Shown here piece after piece: positions 52,038 through 61,163 of a DNA stretch of 64,000 nt. Position numbers and translations under genes: made by a program. Under the pieces are notes generated by a model. It worked only from the letters and a program-made list of their open reading frames with translations, was not told the DNA's origin and did not search any database. Numbering within the stretch: position 1 is the stretch's first letter; every line of letters starts with the position of its first letter. The stretch is from assembly GCF_008370345.1 (NCBI RefSeq), contig NZ_VTUU01000014.1:1-64000 (forward strand), in the 5' to 3' direction. Source of the stretch: Marinobacter salinexigens. Lineage in GTDB: Bacteria > Pseudomonadota > Gammaproteobacteria > Pseudomonadales > Oleiphilaceae.

Positions 52038-52149
52038 TTCAACACCTCAGATTCTTGTTGTGCGGTTATCCCATTAGAGGCGTGTAGCGCTCCAGACAAT
52101 ATCCGTTTTGTGCAGAACCCTGTCCCCTGTTTGCAGGGATGACGGTTCT

Positions 52150-52179
52150 AAAAAAAAGCCCGGGCGAATTAACCCGGGC
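52150..52179 (-). terminator. Rho-independent terminator of the alcohol-oxidation operon
   Basis: Read on the minus strand, GCCCGGG and CCCGGGC pair around 8 bases and are followed by eight T. It lies 67 bases after the aldehyde dehydrogenase stop. Confidence 0.9.
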
Positions 52180-52246
52180 AAAGGCAGGACAGTCCTGCTG
52201 GAAAGGCCACGAAGGGAGAGAGGCCTTTCATTACGGAGCTGGAGTC

Positions 52247-53707
52247 TCAGAATGGGTATTGGATACCCTGTTCCATCACGCTGACCCATTGGGATGTGGT
52301 GAATTCCTCGAGATTGGCGGGGCCGCCGAATCGTCCACTGTTGCCGGAGCTGCCCATGCCGCCGAACGGTACCTGGAATTCATTGTTCACGGTTTGGTCG
52401 TTCACATGGATCATGCCAACGTGGAGCTGGTCTGCGATGGCCTGGGCCCTTCCCGTCGAGGCGGAGTGAATCGCGGCTGCCAGTCCGTAGGGGGAAGCGT
52501 TGACCAGCTCAATGGCTTCCTGGTCCGAACGGAAGGTCATTACCGGGGCGACCGGGCCAAAAATCTCTTCGGAGAAAATCGGCATGTCGGGTGTGGCACC
52601 GGCAATCACGGTCGCTTCGAAGAACGCGCCGTTGCGTTTGCCTCCGGCGACAATCCGTGCGCCCATTGCCACGGACTGGTTTACCATCTGCTCTACTTTT
52701 AACGCCTGCTGTTCGTTGATCAGCGGGCCGAGGTGAACCTGATCCTTCCAGGGATTTCCTGTCACCAGGTTTTTAGCGCGTGCCGCAAGTTGCTCGATAT
52801 AGGCATCAGCCACTGATTCGTGCACCAGATGCCTGCCTGCCTGCATGCAGATTTGCCCCTGATGCAGGAAGGCTCCCCAGGCTGCGCTGGAGGTTGCGGC
52901 ATTCAGATCGGCGTCATCCAGAATGACCATGGCGTTGTTGCCACCGAGTTCCAGGGCGGATTTCTTGAGCATCCGGCCACAGGTTTCCCCGATCTTTTTA
53001 CCGACAGCCGTCGAGCCGGTGAACGAAATCATGCCCACGTCCGGATGGTTCACCAGAGCTTCGCCAACGTCGGGGCCACCGGGGAGCACATGAAAGACGC
53101 CTTCCGGTAGGCCCGCGGCCTGGAGGATTTCCGCCATCAGAAGGCCGCCGCAGATGGCGCTTTTCGGATCAGGCTTGAGAATGACTGCATTGCCCATGGC
53201 CAATGCTGGGAAAACGGAACGCATAGACAGCAGGATCGGGAAGTTCCAGGGCGCGATAACACCAACGGTCCCAACGGGTACTCGTTTCCAGTAGTTGCGT
53301 CGCCCGGGCATGTTCGACGGGAAGATCTCACCGTGAGGCTGCATGGGCAAGGCAGCGGACATCAAGGCCTGTTCGCAGGTGGCTTGTAATTCCCACTCGG
53401 CTTTGGGGCCAATAGAACCACACTCCCGGGTGTTCCAGTAGTTGATCTCGTTGGCCCTGGACTCTAACAACTCTGCTGCCTTTCGAAGAATCCTCGCTTT
53501 CTGGTCAAATGGCAGGCTGGCCCAGGCCGGCTGGGCTTTACCTGCGATGTGTGCTGCATCGGCCACATCCTGAGGTGTCGCCTCCTTCAGCCTGGCCAGC
53601 TGCTGGCCTGTTGCCGGTTCCACGGCATTGAACCCGGGACCGTCTGTGATCTGCCAGCCGCCCATGAATAGGTGGTCCTGCCAGGCCGGGTTTGTAGGGT
53701 GTTCCAT
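52247..53707 (-). CDS. NAD(P)-dependent aldehyde dehydrogenase (benzaldehyde/vanillin-type)
   Basis: The 486-residue dehydrogenase has Glu in SALELGGNNAM and catalytic Cys in HQGQICMQAGRH, plus APWNFPILLSMRS. It is close to benzaldehyde/vanillin-type enzymes. It oxidises the aldehyde made by the GMC alcohol dehydrogenase encoded 31 bases upstream. Confidence 0.87.
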   Translation of the reverse strand: MEHPTNPAWQDHLFMGGWQITDGPGFNAVEPATGQQLARLKEATPQDVADAAHIAGKAQPAWASLPFDQKARILRKAAELLESRANEINYWNTRECGSIGPKAEWELQATCEQALMSAALPMQPHGEIFPSNMPGRRNYWKRVPVGTVGVIAPWNFPILLSMRSVFPALAMGNAVILKPDPKSAICGGLLMAEILQAAGLPEGVFHVLPGGPDVGEALVNHPDVGMISFTGSTAVGKKIGETCGRMLKKSALELGGNNAMVILDDADLNAATSSAAWGAFLHQGQICMQAGRHLVHESVADAYIEQLAARAKNLVTGNPWKDQVHLGPLINEQQALKVEQMVNQSVAMGARIVAGGKRNGAFFEATVIAGATPDMPIFSEEIFGPVAPVMTFRSDQEAIELVNASPYGLAAAIHSASTGRAQAIADQLHVGMIHVNDQTVNNEFQVPFGGMGSSGNSGRFGGPANLEEFTTSQWVSVMEQGIQYPF

Positions 53708-53738
53708 GATTTATCTCCTGCTGGTAATTGCCCGGCGC

Positions 53739-55304
53739 TTAGCTGTGGACCCGGTTGATGTGGTCGTTGATGTAGTGAGCCAGTGCATACACGGTTTCCG
53801 AAGGGTTATAGCCGATGGATGTTGGCAGCAGGCTGGCATCCACAACGTAGAGGTTGTGGACATCGTGAGTTTCGCCAGTCGGCGACACAACGGTTTTGGC
53901 GGGGTCTGCCCCCATCCGGCAGGTGCCCTGGGGATGGAAGGATGTATAACGATAGCGGGCTGGTTCGTTCTTGAGACCGCCGATGACTGAATCGATGTCG
54001 TTTTCACTGTCGATGGACAACGGCTGGGACGATGGGATGTGGAGCTTGTTCGCGCCTGCAGCGAACAGAATGCGGGCATTGGTTTTCAGGCCCGCTTTCA
54101 TGATCTCGAAGTCCGCATCATCCACGAAATATTTGATCTCTTTCGCGCCGTTGTTCCAGTTCACTTCGCCCACGTTCTGATCGTGAATCAGGGTGATCAG
54201 CCGCACCGCGTTGCGGTAACGCGACATGTACGCCATGTATGGCTCGCCGGTACCAGGCTCGGCCTGGAAGCTCGCTTCTGTCGGATCCTGAACAGCGTCC
54301 AGCAGCAGATAACCGCCTTCTTCCGGCATGGTGTACTTGTCCATATAAAGGGAATGGGTCGCACCGTGGAAGTTGTCTACGTTGTCGTCGAACATGCCCG
54401 TGATGGACAGCGTAGGGTGACAGGCGAAGTTCTTACCGACCTGGCCGCTCGAGTTTGCGAGGTTGCTGCGCTGAAGCAGCAGAGGTGTTTGTATCGGGCC
54501 GGCAGCGGCGACCACGATGGGGGCATTAATCCGGACGCTGGCTTTGATTTCCTTTGTGTCAGGGTCGACTACCTGGGCTTCGACACCTGATGCCTTGCCG
54601 TTTTTGGCGAGAATCCGGGTGGCGCGGGTATCGGCATAGATTTCTGCACCGTAAGCAGCAGCCCAAGGCAGGTAAGTCACCAGCATCGATTGTTTGCGGT
54701 CTGACTTGCAGCCAGCGAAGCAGAACCCAGTCATGACGCAGTCCCGGATATTGCGCTTGGCGCTGCTGTCCGGGAGGCTAAGTTTTTTCATGCCGGTTCG
54801 CAGAAGCTCTGCGCCCGCGCTTGTTTCATAGGACTTGTTGGTTTCAATGCTAAGGTTTGCTTCGACTTTTTCGAAGTATGGGAGCAGCACCTCGGGGGTC
54901 AGGTTGGTCAAACCATAGTCCCGGGCCCACAGGTCAAGATAGTAGTCCGGAGTCCGGAAACACAGTGCTGCATTGACGACGGTTGATCCGCCGACACAGG
55001 TGCCCTGAAGTACAGCGATGTCACCGGCGGAGTTGGATTGTCCGCCATGGTCTGCGTACATAGCATCCATGGAGACCGCCATCATTTCTGTGAACTTTTC
55101 AGACGGTACGTAGCGCCCGGCTTCCAGCACGACAACTTTTTTGCCAGCTTTGGCAAGTTCGTAAGCGCTGATGGCACCGCCGGCGCCGGAACCAATGACG
55201 ACTGCGTCGACATCCAGATGGATATCCCCGTCATTTATGTCAGACGCCTGCGTGACCTTCAGGCCGTGGGCGGGCATGGTGTTCGTTGGAATTGTCTTGG
55301 CCAT
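53739..55304 (-). CDS. GMC-family alcohol oxidoreductase (flavoprotein)
   Basis: The 521-residue flavoprotein has the ADP-binding GSGAGGAISAYELAKAGKKV (residues 38-57), GTCVGGSTVVNAA and the C-terminal catalytic region FHPQGTCRMG and DASLLPTSIGYNPSETVYALA. It oxidises an alcohol, probably passing electrons to a quinone or cytochrome, with the small Tat-exported subunit encoded just upstream. TAGGAG lies 7 bases before the ATG. Confidence 0.87.
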   Translation of the reverse strand: MAKTIPTNTMPAHGLKVTQASDINDGDIHLDVDAVVIGSGAGGAISAYELAKAGKKVVVLEAGRYVPSEKFTEMMAVSMDAMYADHGGQSNSAGDIAVLQGTCVGGSTVVNAALCFRTPDYYLDLWARDYGLTNLTPEVLLPYFEKVEANLSIETNKSYETSAGAELLRTGMKKLSLPDSSAKRNIRDCVMTGFCFAGCKSDRKQSMLVTYLPWAAAYGAEIYADTRATRILAKNGKASGVEAQVVDPDTKEIKASVRINAPIVVAAAGPIQTPLLLQRSNLANSSGQVGKNFACHPTLSITGMFDDNVDNFHGATHSLYMDKYTMPEEGGYLLLDAVQDPTEASFQAEPGTGEPYMAYMSRYRNAVRLITLIHDQNVGEVNWNNGAKEIKYFVDDADFEIMKAGLKTNARILFAAGANKLHIPSSQPLSIDSENDIDSVIGGLKNEPARYRYTSFHPQGTCRMGADPAKTVVSPTGETHDVHNLYVVDASLLPTSIGYNPSETVYALAHYINDHINRVHS

Positions 55305-55320
55305 GATTATCTCCTACCGC

Positions 55321-55917
55321 TTATTGCTTAGGCATGGGCGCATTGCCCAATGACTTGATGCCCCACCTGTCGGTGACCGGGCCGTCGTACCCCAGAGGGG
55401 CCCAGGTGGGCGGATTGGCCCAGTAGGAAAGGCCTATCAACTTCTTGAGGCCAACGGCGAGTGCGCGATGGGGAACTTCGTCTGAATCGCCCCAGGCATC
55501 GCAAAAGCGTTTTGCCTGGTCATCACTGAGCTCAACAAAGGTTTTGCCGAAGGAAGCTTTAGGGCCCTCGTTGAAGTACTGAATGCCTCCTTTAAGGCCT
55601 TCCAGAATGTGGGGCTCCATAGTGGCCAGCAATGCGGCATCCAGTGTTTGCATAACGGGGATCTGGCTGGTGGGAATCAGGCTGGTACCAGCGGTTGGCA
55701 GGGTAACCGCCATCAGTCGGGCCATGACGGCGTATTCACCTTGTGACATCACCTTGATGCCTTCCGGCATTGAGGCAAAGGCCCTGCTGGCCCCCAATAG
55801 ACTGGTGCCTACAGATGCCGCGACAGCCAGTCCGCTGGCGGCCTTGAGGAAATTTCGGCGGCTAAGGCCGTTGACCTGTCGGATCGCCTCGTGTGTGGAA
55901 TTACTCATTCGAGTCAT
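55321..55917 (-). CDS. Tat-exported small subunit of the GMC dehydrogenase (gluconate 2-DH subunit 3-like)
   Basis: The 198-residue protein has a twin-arginine signal SRRNFLKAASGLAVAASVG at residues 19-37, and a mature part like the gluconate 2-dehydrogenase subunit 3 family (MARLMAVTLPTA). In that family the small subunit carries the flavoprotein across the membrane. It lies 16 bases upstream of the GMC gene, whose product lacks its own signal. GGAG is 6 bases before ATG 55917. Confidence 0.82.
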   Translation of the reverse strand: MTRMSNSTHEAIRQVNGLSRRNFLKAASGLAVAASVGTSLLGASRAFASMPEGIKVMSQGEYAVMARLMAVTLPTAGTSLIPTSQIPVMQTLDAALLATMEPHILEGLKGGIQYFNEGPKASFGKTFVELSDDQAKRFCDAWGDSDEVPHRALAVGLKKLIGLSYWANPPTWAPLGYDGPVTDRWGIKSLGNAPMPKQ

Positions 55918-55951
55918 TGTGTTCTCCGGATTCTTGTTGTCACGGACAGGG

Positions 55952-56848
55952 TCAGAATACTTTCAGGATACGAAAATTGACGCGGCTGTCTTCTTTGAAG
56001 CCGTTTTCCACATCAATGTCCTGACCAGCCTGAACCTGGAGTTGAATGGTTGGTGCGGGGAATGTGGCAAACGTGGCCAGCCAGCGATTCCTTTCCAGTT
56101 CATCGTCCTGCTCCGCACCCCCTACAGTGGTCTCACCGCCGAAATCCTGATAGTAAGACAGCGCAACGTGGGTTTGCTGAGAGAACAGGTAACGGAAGTG
56201 AGCCTGGATGCTCTGGCTGTCCTCCTGCTCGCGGCGGAAACCGAGGAAATCGTCGTTGTCACCATAAACGCTGTATTCGCCAATCAGATCGACCATCCAG
56301 TGGTCGCCAAATCCTTTGACGTAGCCCGCCTGAAAAATGCCTTTCCAGCGGTTTTCCCCGATGTTGACCGGGCCTTTGTCTTCGTCGTACTGGCCGACAG
56401 GCAGGGATGCAAAGCCGGACAAGCCGAACCACTGTTGGCTGTCCGGGTCGTTAACAAACCAGGCGGTTGCACCGACCAGAGGGTCGCCGACACCCGTTTC
56501 CGAGGTGGCATCGAGGCCGCCTATAGGTTCCTTGAGATCAACCTTTCCGAAAGGAACAATAATCTGGGGGTCGACGATAACACCGCCAATGTCCGTGTAA
56601 TGCACGAAACGGGCGAGCCCGATGGTGGTATCGAGTCCGGCATTAACGGGCTGCTTGTCGCCGTTTGCGTAAACCTCATCGCGGGTTGTGTACTGGGCGT
56701 AAAGAATGCCGAGATTGACACCCTCAGGCAGGGGAACATAGTCGCCCGGGTCGGTCGCGATTTCAGCGGCTTGAACAGTGAAAGCCGAGGCCATCACGGT
56801 GATCGTGGCGATGTGTTTGAGCGAGTTGAATGAAAATTGAGTTGGCAT
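55952..56848 (-). CDS. Outer-membrane protein of the phenol-degradation (MetA) family
   Basis: The 298-residue beta-barrel protein has a signal peptide (cleavage near VQA-AE) and GVNLGILYAQYTTRDEVYANGD, with FRILKVF at the C-terminus, as in the Phenol_MetA_deg family, which is thought to help uptake of aromatic or hydrophobic compounds. ATG 56848 has GGAG 6 bases upstream; an in-frame TTG at 56860 is a poorer start. First gene of the sigma-54 operon. Confidence 0.82.
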   Translation of the reverse strand: MPTQFSFNSLKHIATITVMASAFTVQAAEIATDPGDYVPLPEGVNLGILYAQYTTRDEVYANGDKQPVNAGLDTTIGLARFVHYTDIGGVIVDPQIIVPFGKVDLKEPIGGLDATSETGVGDPLVGATAWFVNDPDSQQWFGLSGFASLPVGQYDEDKGPVNIGENRWKGIFQAGYVKGFGDHWMVDLIGEYSVYGDNDDFLGFRREQEDSQSIQAHFRYLFSQQTHVALSYYQDFGGETTVGGAEQDDELERNRWLATFATFPAPTIQLQVQAGQDIDVENGFKEDSRVNFRILKVF

Positions 56849-56894
56849 CGTGTTCTCCAATCAGGATTGTTGTTTTGATCGCAGAGTTGGAGGG

Positions 56895-56911
56895 AACAAG
56901 GAATGTGCCAA
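56895..56911 (-). promoter_or_regulatory. Sigma-54 promoter of the alcohol-oxidation operon
   Basis: On the minus strand, TTGGCACA-TTCC-TTGTT has a perfect -24 element, with the -12 pair reading GT and not GC at exactly 10 bases. The start of transcription would be near 56884, 36 bases before the ATG at 56848. The divergent gene encodes a sigma-54 activator, which supports this. Confidence 0.72.
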
Positions 56912-57104
56912 CTTACGGAATGAGAGAAAATTGATGTAAGTCATTGACGTGTGGAGTATTTGAGTTCTTGTCAGCTTGGGGTGGCGGGGTTGGTGTCGTC
57001 TCATATTGAGAAAATAGCGGCTTCAAGTGTCTCTTCCTGAGACCTTTGTCGGACCTGAATGGCCCGTAAAACGTGGGCTGACGGGGTGATCCGAATGAAA
57101 AACA

Positions 57105-57126
57105 TGTTACAGTCTGGTGTGTAACA
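57105..57126. promoter_or_regulatory. Upstream activator site candidate, TGTTAC-N10-GTAACA
   Basis: This perfect inverted repeat is about 200 bases upstream of the sigma-54 promoter and 71 bases before the activator gene. Position and symmetry fit an enhancer site for the AcoR-like activator. The rest of the 348-bp gap (56849-57196) holds no gene. Confidence 0.6.
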
Positions 57127-57196
57127 GGATAAGGCGCATAAGACGTCAGCAGGGTCGCATCGATAAAAATACAAACCTGCGATGAGAGGAATACCA

Positions 57197-59092
57197 ATGA
57201 ACGCGCTAATCCCTGCCAATCAGCGGCGCGTGCAGGCTCGCGAAGCCTTCTTTCAAAGTGGTCAGGTACCGCCAGGCCTGATCGACGAAGCCATTCTCAA
57301 TTCCTGGCACCGTTGTGCGACGAACAGCAAAAGTGCCTCTGACCAGGTCGCTTTTGACACAGTGACATCGACGCGGCTTTCGGAGCTGCTTCAATGCAAT
57401 CGGGTGTTGCTGGAAGCGGCCGCTTCACCGATGGAGCGGTTGAGTCGCACGGTCACCGGTGCCGGGTATGCGGTGCTGCTCACCGATCGTCTCGGGCATG
57501 CGCTCACAGCCTATTCTTCCGGTGGTACATCGGCGGATCTCATGCACAAAGCCTTCCGGCAGGGTGTTCTTTTATCAGAAGACTCTGTTGGTACCACCGC
57601 GATGTCTTGTGCTGTTTCCGAGGGAAGGCCGGTTGCGGTATCGGGGGTAGAACACTTTCTGAATGCGAACCGTATTTTTAACTGTGCTGCTGCTCCGGTA
57701 TTTGATCCTGCTGGCCGCATCATGGGCGCGATCGATATCACCCGGGAACATCCGATGGTCCAGGGTAGTGCTCTGTCGTTGGTGCAGCAGTGTGCGAAGA
57801 CCATTGAACGTCAGCTTATGGGCATGCTGGCCCCGTATATTCTGGTGAACCTGGGATGGGGACTGCCGGAACGGGATGCTTCAGAGGACATGCTTCTGGC
57901 CCTTGGGGAAGATGGTCAGATTCTGGGTATGTCTCCTCGGGCCCGGGAGGTTATCGGGCTCGAAGCTGACAAAGGACTGGTTTATTTTTCGGACCTGTTT
58001 GATCTGCGTTTTGAAGCATTGGTGGATTCCCTGCGAAAGCCGGAGAATCCCCTGAGTGTTGAGGCGTTTTCCGGATTGTCGTTCAGCCTTAAAGCCGCAG
58101 ACCGCAATAACGAGAATCTCTATCGAAGCCCTATTCCGCAGCCGGTTCCTCTCAGTCGTCCCGAGCCAGAACCCGAGGTGGATTTCGGTGATGCTTCTGT
58201 CAATGCCCGTGCAGCGACAGCCTTGAAAGCGCTGGCCCGGCAAATGCCTGTGCTGGTTCTGGGTGATACCGGCACGGGTAAAGAAGTGATGGCCCGCACC
58301 CTGCACGAACGCAGTGGCTATGCCGCAGGCGAGTTCGTCGCAATCAACTGCGCGGCCATTCCGGAATCTCTTATCGAGGGTGAGCTGTTTGGGCACGCAG
58401 AGGGGGCTTTCACGGGTGCCAGGCGCGGAGGTTCAAACGGAAAGATTGCGCAGGCCCACAAAGGTACCCTGTTTCTCGATGAGATCGGAGACATGCCCCT
58501 GGCTCTGCAATCCCGACTTTTGAGGGTCATCGAGTCCCGGGAGGTCACCCGTCTTGGCGAACAGTCGACAAAGCGTTTCGATTTCCAGCTTGTATGCGCA
58601 ACTCATCGTAATCTCTCGGAGGCCGTACAAAATGGCGAGTTCCGGGAGGATCTGTATTACCGGGTGAAGGGCATCACGGTTGAGTTGCCGAGGTTGTCTG
58701 AACGGCCGGACCTGAAGGCCTTTATTCAGGAACAGTGCCGGCAGGTGACCCATGGCCGGGCTCTCTCTGACAATGCCCTGCACCTCATGATGGATTACCC
58801 ATGGCCTGGGAATGTCCGGGAGTTGCGTCATGCGCTTGCCCATGCCGATGTCATGGCTGATCCGGATTCGTTGCTTCTTCCGGAGCACTTGCCCTCGGAA
58901 ATCCTGGCGCAGGGCCGGCCGGACGAACAGGACCGGGGGCCGTCTATGGTGGGTTCCTGGAGGACCGTGGAGAGGGAGGCCATTGAGCAGGCGCTGGCCT
59001 GTGAAAACGGTAATGTGCAGGCTGCTGCCAACCGGCTGGGGATGAGTCGCGCAACGCTTTACCGCCGTCTGAAGGCTCAGCGTAGCGTCTGA
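57197..59092 (+). CDS. AcoR-like sigma-54 dependent activator
   Basis: The 631-residue activator has an N-terminal GAF sensor region (residues 75-215), a central AAA+ domain (residues 325-545, P-loop GDTGTGKE at 356-363 and the sigma-54 contact loop GAFTGA at 403-408) and a C-terminal Fis-type helix-turn-helix (605-628, AAANRLGMSRATLYRRL). There is no receiver domain, so it senses a small molecule directly. I chose ATG 57197, with AGAGGA 6 bases upstream. It is divergent from the alcohol-oxidation operon, its probable target. Confidence 0.88.
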   Translation: MNALIPANQRRVQAREAFFQSGQVPPGLIDEAILNSWHRCATNSKSASDQVAFDTVTSTRLSELLQCNRVLLEAAASPMERLSRTVTGAGYAVLLTDRLGHALTAYSSGGTSADLMHKAFRQGVLLSEDSVGTTAMSCAVSEGRPVAVSGVEHFLNANRIFNCAAAPVFDPAGRIMGAIDITREHPMVQGSALSLVQQCAKTIERQLMGMLAPYILVNLGWGLPERDASEDMLLALGEDGQILGMSPRAREVIGLEADKGLVYFSDLFDLRFEALVDSLRKPENPLSVEAFSGLSFSLKAADRNNENLYRSPIPQPVPLSRPEPEPEVDFGDASVNARAATALKALARQMPVLVLGDTGTGKEVMARTLHERSGYAAGEFVAINCAAIPESLIEGELFGHAEGAFTGARRGGSNGKIAQAHKGTLFLDEIGDMPLALQSRLLRVIESREVTRLGEQSTKRFDFQLVCATHRNLSEAVQNGEFREDLYYRVKGITVELPRLSERPDLKAFIQEQCRQVTHGRALSDNALHLMMDYPWPGNVRELRHALAHADVMADPDSLLLPEHLPSEILAQGRPDEQDRGPSMVGSWRTVEREAIEQALACENGNVQAAANRLGMSRATLYRRLKAQRSV

Positions 59093-59108
59093 TCGCTGAG
59101 GGATGACG

Positions 59109-59142
59109 CCAGCGGGTAGAGAACAGTGGCTCTGCCCGCTGG
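59109..59142. terminator. Hairpin between convergent operons
   Basis: CCAGCGGG and CCCGCTGG (59109-59116, 59135-59142) pair, with an inner AGAG/CTCT extension, between the activator gene and the convergent pcaD-like gene. There is no T-run on either side. Confidence 0.5.
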
Positions 59143-59149
59143 ATGTGAC

Positions 59150-59938
59150 TTAAAGCAGGTGCTTGAGCAGAAGCTCGGTCAGTCGTTTCGGGCACTCGAC
59201 CGAGGGAACGTGGCCAACCTGTTCCAGAATGACAGGCTCCGAGGTGTCACTGAACTGAGCCAGCGCCTGGAGTGATTCCGGAGGGGTTGCTACGTCGTCG
59301 GTGCCGCCAATCAGCAGCAGCGGTACATTTTTGCCCGCCAGTTTCTCACGAAAATCAGCCTTGCCGAGCATCTCGCACAGCAGTGCATAGCTGTTGTCGT
59401 CGCCGCGGCCCATGATGACCTTCCAGCCATCCAGCAACGCCGGTTGTTCCTCGCAGGCAGCGGGGCCGAACCAGCGTGGGACAATGCCTTCGGCCATCGT
59501 GGCAAGACCCTTTTCACGGATGTCCTGGGCGCGCTGGCTCCACGCCTCGGGGGTGCCGATGACTGCTCCGGTATTGGTCAGTGTTGCGGAGAGCAGTTGG
59601 CCTGGGTGTTTCGATACCAGTTGCTGACCCACAATACCGCCGATAGAGGTACCTGCGAAGTGGAAACAGGATACGCCCGCTGTTCTGGCCAGGGTCAGGG
59701 CTTCGCTGGCCAGGTCTTCCGGGGTGATTTCAGCGGAATCTGCTGGCCAGGCGCTGCTGGCGCCATGGCCGGGAAGATCCCAGGTCAGTACCCGAAAACG
59801 GTAGAGCAGGCCTGGCAGCATGTCATCCCAGACAGCCTGGGTCATGCCGAGCGGGTGCGCGAGCACCAGCAGAGGTTTATTGATGTCGCCCAACAGGCGG
59901 TAGCAGATTGTTCTGCCCTGGTGCTTCAGAAATGCCAT
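59150..59938 (-). CDS. pcaD: 3-oxoadipate enol-lactonase (PcaD)
   Basis: The 262-residue alpha/beta-hydrolase has LAHPLGMTQAVWD, nucleophile Ser in GTSIGGIVGQQL, Asp in GTDDVATP and His in GHVPSVECP, the pattern of PcaD/ELH. It hydrolyses beta-ketoadipate enol-lactone to 3-oxoadipate. ATG 59938 follows AAGGAG. The thiolase and CoA-transferase genes upstream carry out the next steps. Confidence 0.82.
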   Translation of the reverse strand: MAFLKHQGRTICYRLLGDINKPLLVLAHPLGMTQAVWDDMLPGLLYRFRVLTWDLPGHGASSAWPADSAEITPEDLASEALTLARTAGVSCFHFAGTSIGGIVGQQLVSKHPGQLLSATLTNTGAVIGTPEAWSQRAQDIREKGLATMAEGIVPRWFGPAACEEQPALLDGWKVIMGRGDDNSYALLCEMLGKADFREKLAGKNVPLLLIGGTDDVATPPESLQALAQFSDTSEPVILEQVGHVPSVECPKRLTELLLKHLL

Positions 59939-59952
59939 GTGCTCTCCTTGAA

Positions 59953-61155
59953 TCAGACCCGTTCGATGAGTGTAGCAATACCCTGGCCTACGCCGACACA
60001 CATGGTGCACAGAGCATAACGGCCGCCGGTGCGCTGGAGTTGGTGGGCGGCGGTCATCAGCAGGCGGGCACCGGACATGCCGAGGGGGTGGCCAAGGGCG
60101 ATGGCGCCGCCATTCGGGTTCACTCTAGGGTCATCATCCGCGATGCCGAGTTCCCTCATGACAGCCAGTCCCTGAGCGGCGAAAGCCTCATTCAGCTCAA
60201 TGACATCAATATCACCCATATTAAGCCCCTGTTTTTCGAGGAGCTTGCGAACGGCAGGCACGGGGCCGATACCCATGACCCTCGGTTCAACGCCAGCGGT
60301 AGCCATGCCCAAAATCTTTGCCATGGGCTTGAGACTGTGTTTGCTGACGGCCGACTCACTGGCGACCAGCATGGCCGCCGCGCCGTCATTGACGCCTGAG
60401 GCGTTCCCAGCAGTGACGCTCCCGCCTTCGCGGAATGGGGCAGGCAGGGCTGCGAGCTTCTCCAGCGTGCTTTCACGGGGATGCTCATCGGTATCGAATA
60501 CCAGGGGCTCCTGCTTGCGGCGGGAGATGGAGACCGGGACGATCTCTTCTGCAAATATCCCTTCCTGCTGAGCTCGCGCGGTTTTTTGCTGAGAGCGGAA
60601 CGCGAAGAGGTCCTGATCTTCCCGGGAAACCCCGTATTGCTCCGCAACGTTCTCTGCTGTTTCCGGCATGGAGTCGATGCCATACTGCTTTTTCATCAGC
60701 GGGTTTACAAAGCGCCAGCCGATGGTGGTGTCTTCGATTTTCTGGCCCCGTGAGAAGCCGCTATCAGCTTTGCCCATTACGTAGGGCGCCCGTGACATGG
60801 ACTCGACGCCACCGGCGAGTACAAGGTCCATCTCGCCCGCCCGGATTGCGCGGAAGGCGGTCCCAACGGCGTCCATTCCAGAACCGCACAGACGGTTGAG
60901 AGTGGTTCCGGGAACGGAGATCGGCAGTCCGGCAAGCAGCGCCGACATACGAGCGACATTGCGGTTGTCTTCGCCAGCCTGGTTGGCTGAACCCATCATC
61001 ACTTCGTCGATAGCGGCGGGATCCAGTTCCGGCGCCTGGGCCAACACGGCCTTGAATACGTGTGCCGCCAGGTCATCAGGACGAACGCTGGCAAGGGTGC
61101 CGCCAAAACGGCCGATGGCCGAGCGGCGGGGGTGGCAAAGGTATACGTCAGTCAT
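59953..61155 (-). CDS. pcaF: 3-oxoadipyl-CoA thiolase (PcaF)
   Basis: The 400-residue thiolase has acyl-accepting Cys in NRLCGSGMDAV, His in NPNGGAIALGHPLG and Cys in CTMCVGVGQG. The N-terminal DVYLCHPRRSAIGRFGGTLA is typical of PcaF. It cleaves 3-oxoadipyl-CoA to acetyl-CoA and succinyl-CoA. ATG 61155 is preferred over an in-frame GTG at 61167, which overlaps the CoA-transferase stop. Confidence 0.88.
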   Translation of the reverse strand: MTDVYLCHPRRSAIGRFGGTLASVRPDDLAAHVFKAVLAQAPELDPAAIDEVMMGSANQAGEDNRNVARMSALLAGLPISVPGTTLNRLCGSGMDAVGTAFRAIRAGEMDLVLAGGVESMSRAPYVMGKADSGFSRGQKIEDTTIGWRFVNPLMKKQYGIDSMPETAENVAEQYGVSREDQDLFAFRSQQKTARAQQEGIFAEEIVPVSISRRKQEPLVFDTDEHPRESTLEKLAALPAPFREGGSVTAGNASGVNDGAAAMLVASESAVSKHSLKPMAKILGMATAGVEPRVMGIGPVPAVRKLLEKQGLNMGDIDVIELNEAFAAQGLAVMRELGIADDDPRVNPNGGAIALGHPLGMSGARLLMTAAHQLQRTGGRYALCTMCVGVGQGIATLIERV

Positions 61156-61163
61156 GTTGTGTC

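Noticed and set aside
52080..52110. GG-N10-GC match before the livK-like gene (TGGAGCG-CTAC-ACGC) as a sigma-54 promoter
   Set aside because: Both boxes match the consensus poorly outside the invariant pairs.
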